This document shows, piece by piece, positions 53,553 to 56,575 of a stretch of 56,575 nt of DNA. The position numbers and the translations under genes are program-made. This DNA is from Davidsoniella eucalypti (taxonomy: Eukaryota; Ascomycota; Sordariomycetes; Microascales; Ceratocystidaceae): the NCBI GenBank assembly GCA_004009845.1, contig RMBW01000147.1, positions 1 to 56,575 on the forward strand, read 5' to 3'. Numbering within the stretch: position 1 is the stretch's first letter; the number at the start of each line of letters is the position of its first letter. A model generated the notes under the pieces. It saw only the letters and a program-made list of their open reading frames with translations. It was not told the DNA's origin and searched no databases.

Positions 53553-56500
53553 GGCGAGACAGGATGCTGGCTTCGAGATAGCCGGCGACGGGGACGGGAT
53601 ATTTATGAAGACGATGAGCCCAAGAAGAGGATGGTATAAAACAGTCTTGGAAAGGAGGCGAGACACTTCCCAGTCAGAATGGAGAAGAGTGAGTGAGGGT
53701 CGATGAGATATAAGAGTCTACTCCGAAGACAAGTTGGAGAAAGCTGGTCATGAGACGGGGGGGGGGGGGGGGGGGGGGGATAGTGTGTTATTAGGATGAT
53801 CCCCCGAAGAAAGAAAAGAAGTAGTTTTAGTGGCGGGAGAATAAGAGGAAGGTTGCGCTAGGCTTGCTTGTTTTTTTCGTCTTCTTTTATTAGCCTCTAG
53901 GGCCAGGCCAACCGAGGTCAGACAACAGCGGTGCCCTGGAGAATGAAAATCTGGGGCAGAAGCGAGTCCGTTGCAATGGTTACTAAAGATGGACGGAGCA
54001 CAGCTCGGGGTGTGGTCAACCTTTTTGGAGGCCAGAAACTGGGAAATGCGGTTCAAGAGCCTTGTTTACAGTTGACCAAAGCGGGCCAAGCCAAGCCCGG
54101 GTAGAGTGACGGACTGGGAGCAGATCAGAGACAAAACTAGCCTAGACGTCTTTTCTTGGAGTGACTAAGAGAATAAGGATAAGGAGTGTTACGGTGGGAG
54201 ATGGAAAAAGAGGCTGCAAACGTGATGTCTAGTGTTCTCCGCAAATCAACCGGCGGCCCAATTATAGCGAACTTTGGGTCGTTTGAGGTTCTGCTCTGAG
54301 GATTGCGGCGAAATATCACAAGACGTCACGCTGCTGGGCAGACTAAGCCAAGCCAAGAACGACAGAATAGACAAGACAACCCTGAAGAAGCTAGTGGTGG
54401 TAATAGGGCGACGACGTCAAGGGAGATAATGGGCGACAAAACAAAGAACAGGCTTGGGGCAGACTAGCGAGGACTAGTAGTCTGAGGCGATGACGAGACC
54501 AGGTCATGAGAGGCCCGGCTGTGACAGTGAAGGGAAGGACAGAGAAGCACAGTCTGTGTATCGTGGTAGTACTAGCAGTAGTGATGGTACGATAGTTGAA
54601 GAGGTGGCAATAAACAATGGAAGACCAGACGAGAACTCTGGCAGCAGCAGCAACAAAGGCAGATGCAATGTAGCTGCGGAAACAGGCGTTCTTATGCATA
54701 TCAGGGAATCAGAGAATCAGAGAGACGAGGAGATGAAGAAGACTGAGAAAATCCGGGGCATCGTTGATGGAGAAATGGAGAAATGAGAAGAAATAAGAAA
54801 GGCAGATCAATCAGTTTAGACTGACTAGCTAAGTCTGGGGAAATAAAAAATAAAAATAAAAACTATATTAATGCCAGAATGGAACTGCTACAGAAGCAGG
54901 GAAGGCGCAAATTGTAACAGGAAGGAATGGGGAGAACGGAGACCATCAAGATGGAAAGAGCGAATTAGGGATGCACTGTTGTCTTTCTTTCTTTTTTTTT
55001 TTTTTGCTCTTGCACTTTTTACACGATGCAATGGCAGCTTCTCATCCTACAGACATTCCCTTCCTGCCCCATGATGGATGCCGGCCCAGAGCAGTTGCAA
55101 TTCTGGGGTAGACTAGAACAGGCAATAGACCCAGCATGCCTGCCTGTTCTTTCCGCTTAGCGACTTCCCTCCCTTCCTTGTCTTTTTTTTCTCTTTTTTT
55201 TTCTCTCTCCATCATCAACGTGTAGCAATGTGACCAGAAAATAAAAGAAAGAGACCAAACGAGCATTAGCTACACTAGGAGTGGTGTGGGCGCAGTGTGA
55301 TGTGAGTGCTATGATGAATGGGATAGGTATGATTCCTACAAACCCAAAAAGTCTTCAGTCCTTCCCTAAGTCTTTCTTATCCATCACGGTCCACGATACC
55401 CGGTTGTTCTTGTTATTTTCTTTTTACCGGCGTGACGACAAGATTGGTTATCTCTACCGACAATACTGTCTTCTTGTTTTTTCAAGTTCCAGAAAAATCT
55501 ATCCAAATCTGTCGTGATGATCTGCTTAAAAGAAGCCGCCGTCGGTGCGCTAAAATCTTTAAAATAACCTTTTTTGTAATTAGCCGGCCACTGAAGACTC
55601 TTATGCACCTGTAAGGAATAATTAGTTATGACTTGAGCTGTGGCAGGATCTGGGAAAGTTGAATCTCGTTCATGAAGTCAAAACTAGACCAAGCAGGTTA
55701 CCTATAAGGACAATCAAGATATACAATCAAGATATACAACTTGACTTGTCAGGCTTCCTCGAGCCGACAAAGAAGAAAAGAAAATCCAGACGCGTATCGA
55801 GCCAGCTGTTTCACTCCAAAGACTTTGCTCCAAGTCAAATCAAGTCGAGCCAAGCCATGTACAAGTACAAGCTGGTGGAAGGAATACCAAACTTGACGCA
55901 TCTAATGCTCGATGACGGAGAAGGCTCTTCTTCAGGGCTATTTTCCATGCAGTTGTTCGGGAACTACGCTTGAAATACGGGGGAAGGGGGGGTGCAGAAG
56001 ACAGAGCATCAACAGCATCAGTGGTAATGTATTTACGTACTAATGCACACAAGCAACAGACATGTTCGTGCATATCAGAGTAAGGACACATACAGACTAA
56101 GCACAGTATATATCTAGTGTACAGATACACACACTTGCTCTACATGAACCAGGACACTCCGCCAACGACTCCAACCCGCCGATTATCACATTGCACGCCT
56201 GCTTGAGGGCTGCTTCTCCGGTCTGTAGCAGAGACATGCAGCCAGCAATCGGCATTTGAGGTAATCAAAGCTGAGGTAAGCTAAGCGGTGAGGTTATGGT
56301 GGTCAGTGTTTCCACTTCATTTTAGGAAGCCGTGTCTGCGTACAGAGATATGTTGACAGCGTTATATGTCGTACCATATACAAGTCACAATAGTCTATTG
56401 ATTTCGAAGCATCTACAGCCTTTATTCTTCCTTTGTCTAGCCTGCGCCTCTTTTTTCTTTCTGTTTTTCTTCTTTTTTCCCTTTTTCTTCGTTGTTTCGT

Positions 56501-56575
56501 CAATGTTTTCCCTTCATCTTCTTTTGTAGTGGTTTCCTTCCCAATGGCTTTGTTTTCTCTGGGGTAGGCAGGGAT
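53553..56575. other. Intergenic, no recognised gene
   Basis: About 3 kb upstream of the zinc-finger gene. It holds a G run (53757-53779), poly-T or poly-pyrimidine tracts (about 54981-55007, 55180-55210, 56440-56490) and several open frames up to about 100 codons without recognised domains. It may contain a long 5' UTR or promoter of the zinc-finger gene. Confidence 0.6.
53757..53779 (+). repeat. Poly-G tract
   Basis: This is an uninterrupted run of about 23 G's about 200 bp upstream of the zinc-finger gene start. Its length is uncertain because homopolymers are hard to sequence. Confidence 0.85.

Noticed and set aside
55659..55973. 104-codon open frame near the right end
   Set aside because: No similarity recognised; chance frame in a gene-free region.

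Overview
This window is nuclear DNA of a filamentous ascomycete (Pezizomycotina type). The evidence is short GT-AG introns with CTAAC-like branch sites, and genes for a PalB-type calpain, Vts1, the TFIIIC TPR subunit, ribosomal protein eL29 and a peroxisomal carrier. No sequence search was possible, so the species is not named.

Layout. (1) 1-20999 is a deep nest of Ty3/gypsy chromovirus-like LTR retrotransposons with short LTRs of about 180 bp. From oldest to youngest: E6 (minus, 20589-20999) holds E5 (minus, 18478-20048 and 20229-20583). E5 holds E3 (minus, 12102-14001 and 15413-18477) and a recombinant solo LTR (20049-20228). E3 holds E1 (minus, 1-3727 and 10155-12101) and the non-coding element E4 (plus, 14002-15412). 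E1 holds E2 (plus, 3728-10154). Complete inserts have perfect 5-bp target duplications (E2 GTAAT, E4 GCGTG). The 3' halves of E1, E3, E5 and E6 lie left of the window. (2) 21000-33316 is a giant inverted repeat: two 5796-bp arms, identical wherever compared, around a 725-bp spacer. Each arm has a tRNA-Lys(CTT) gene in AT-rich, gene-free DNA. (3) 33317-35671 holds relics of a Tad-like LINE (RNase H end) and of another retroelement ORF1/gag. (4) 36846-53552 is normal gene space: TFIIIC subunit (sfc4/TFC4), vts1, rpl29, peroxisomal adenine nucleotide carrier (ANT1/PMP47), palB/RIM13 and a C2H2 zinc-finger protein. Exon joins were worked out by hand and every joined CDS is a whole number of codons. 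(5) 53553-56575 shows no recognisable gene.

Most interesting signals. The nested elements share a set of covarying RNA or DNA structures. First, 11 nt inside each LTR are perfectly complementary to a primer-binding site 2 nt after the LTR, with three covarying versions; this is the Tf1/sushi self-priming design. Second, the 5' leader carries an array of up to nine small hairpins whose stems change in sequence but keep pairing. Third, a GGATTTTTAG gag stop is followed by a covarying stem-loop, with pol open in the -1 frame. Fourth, a TATA box sits as a bulge in a dyad in the U3. Gag also starts with a hydrophobic segment in all three readable copies. The inverted repeat ends exactly at the E6 insertion point, so its left arm probably continues beyond the window on the far side of the nest.
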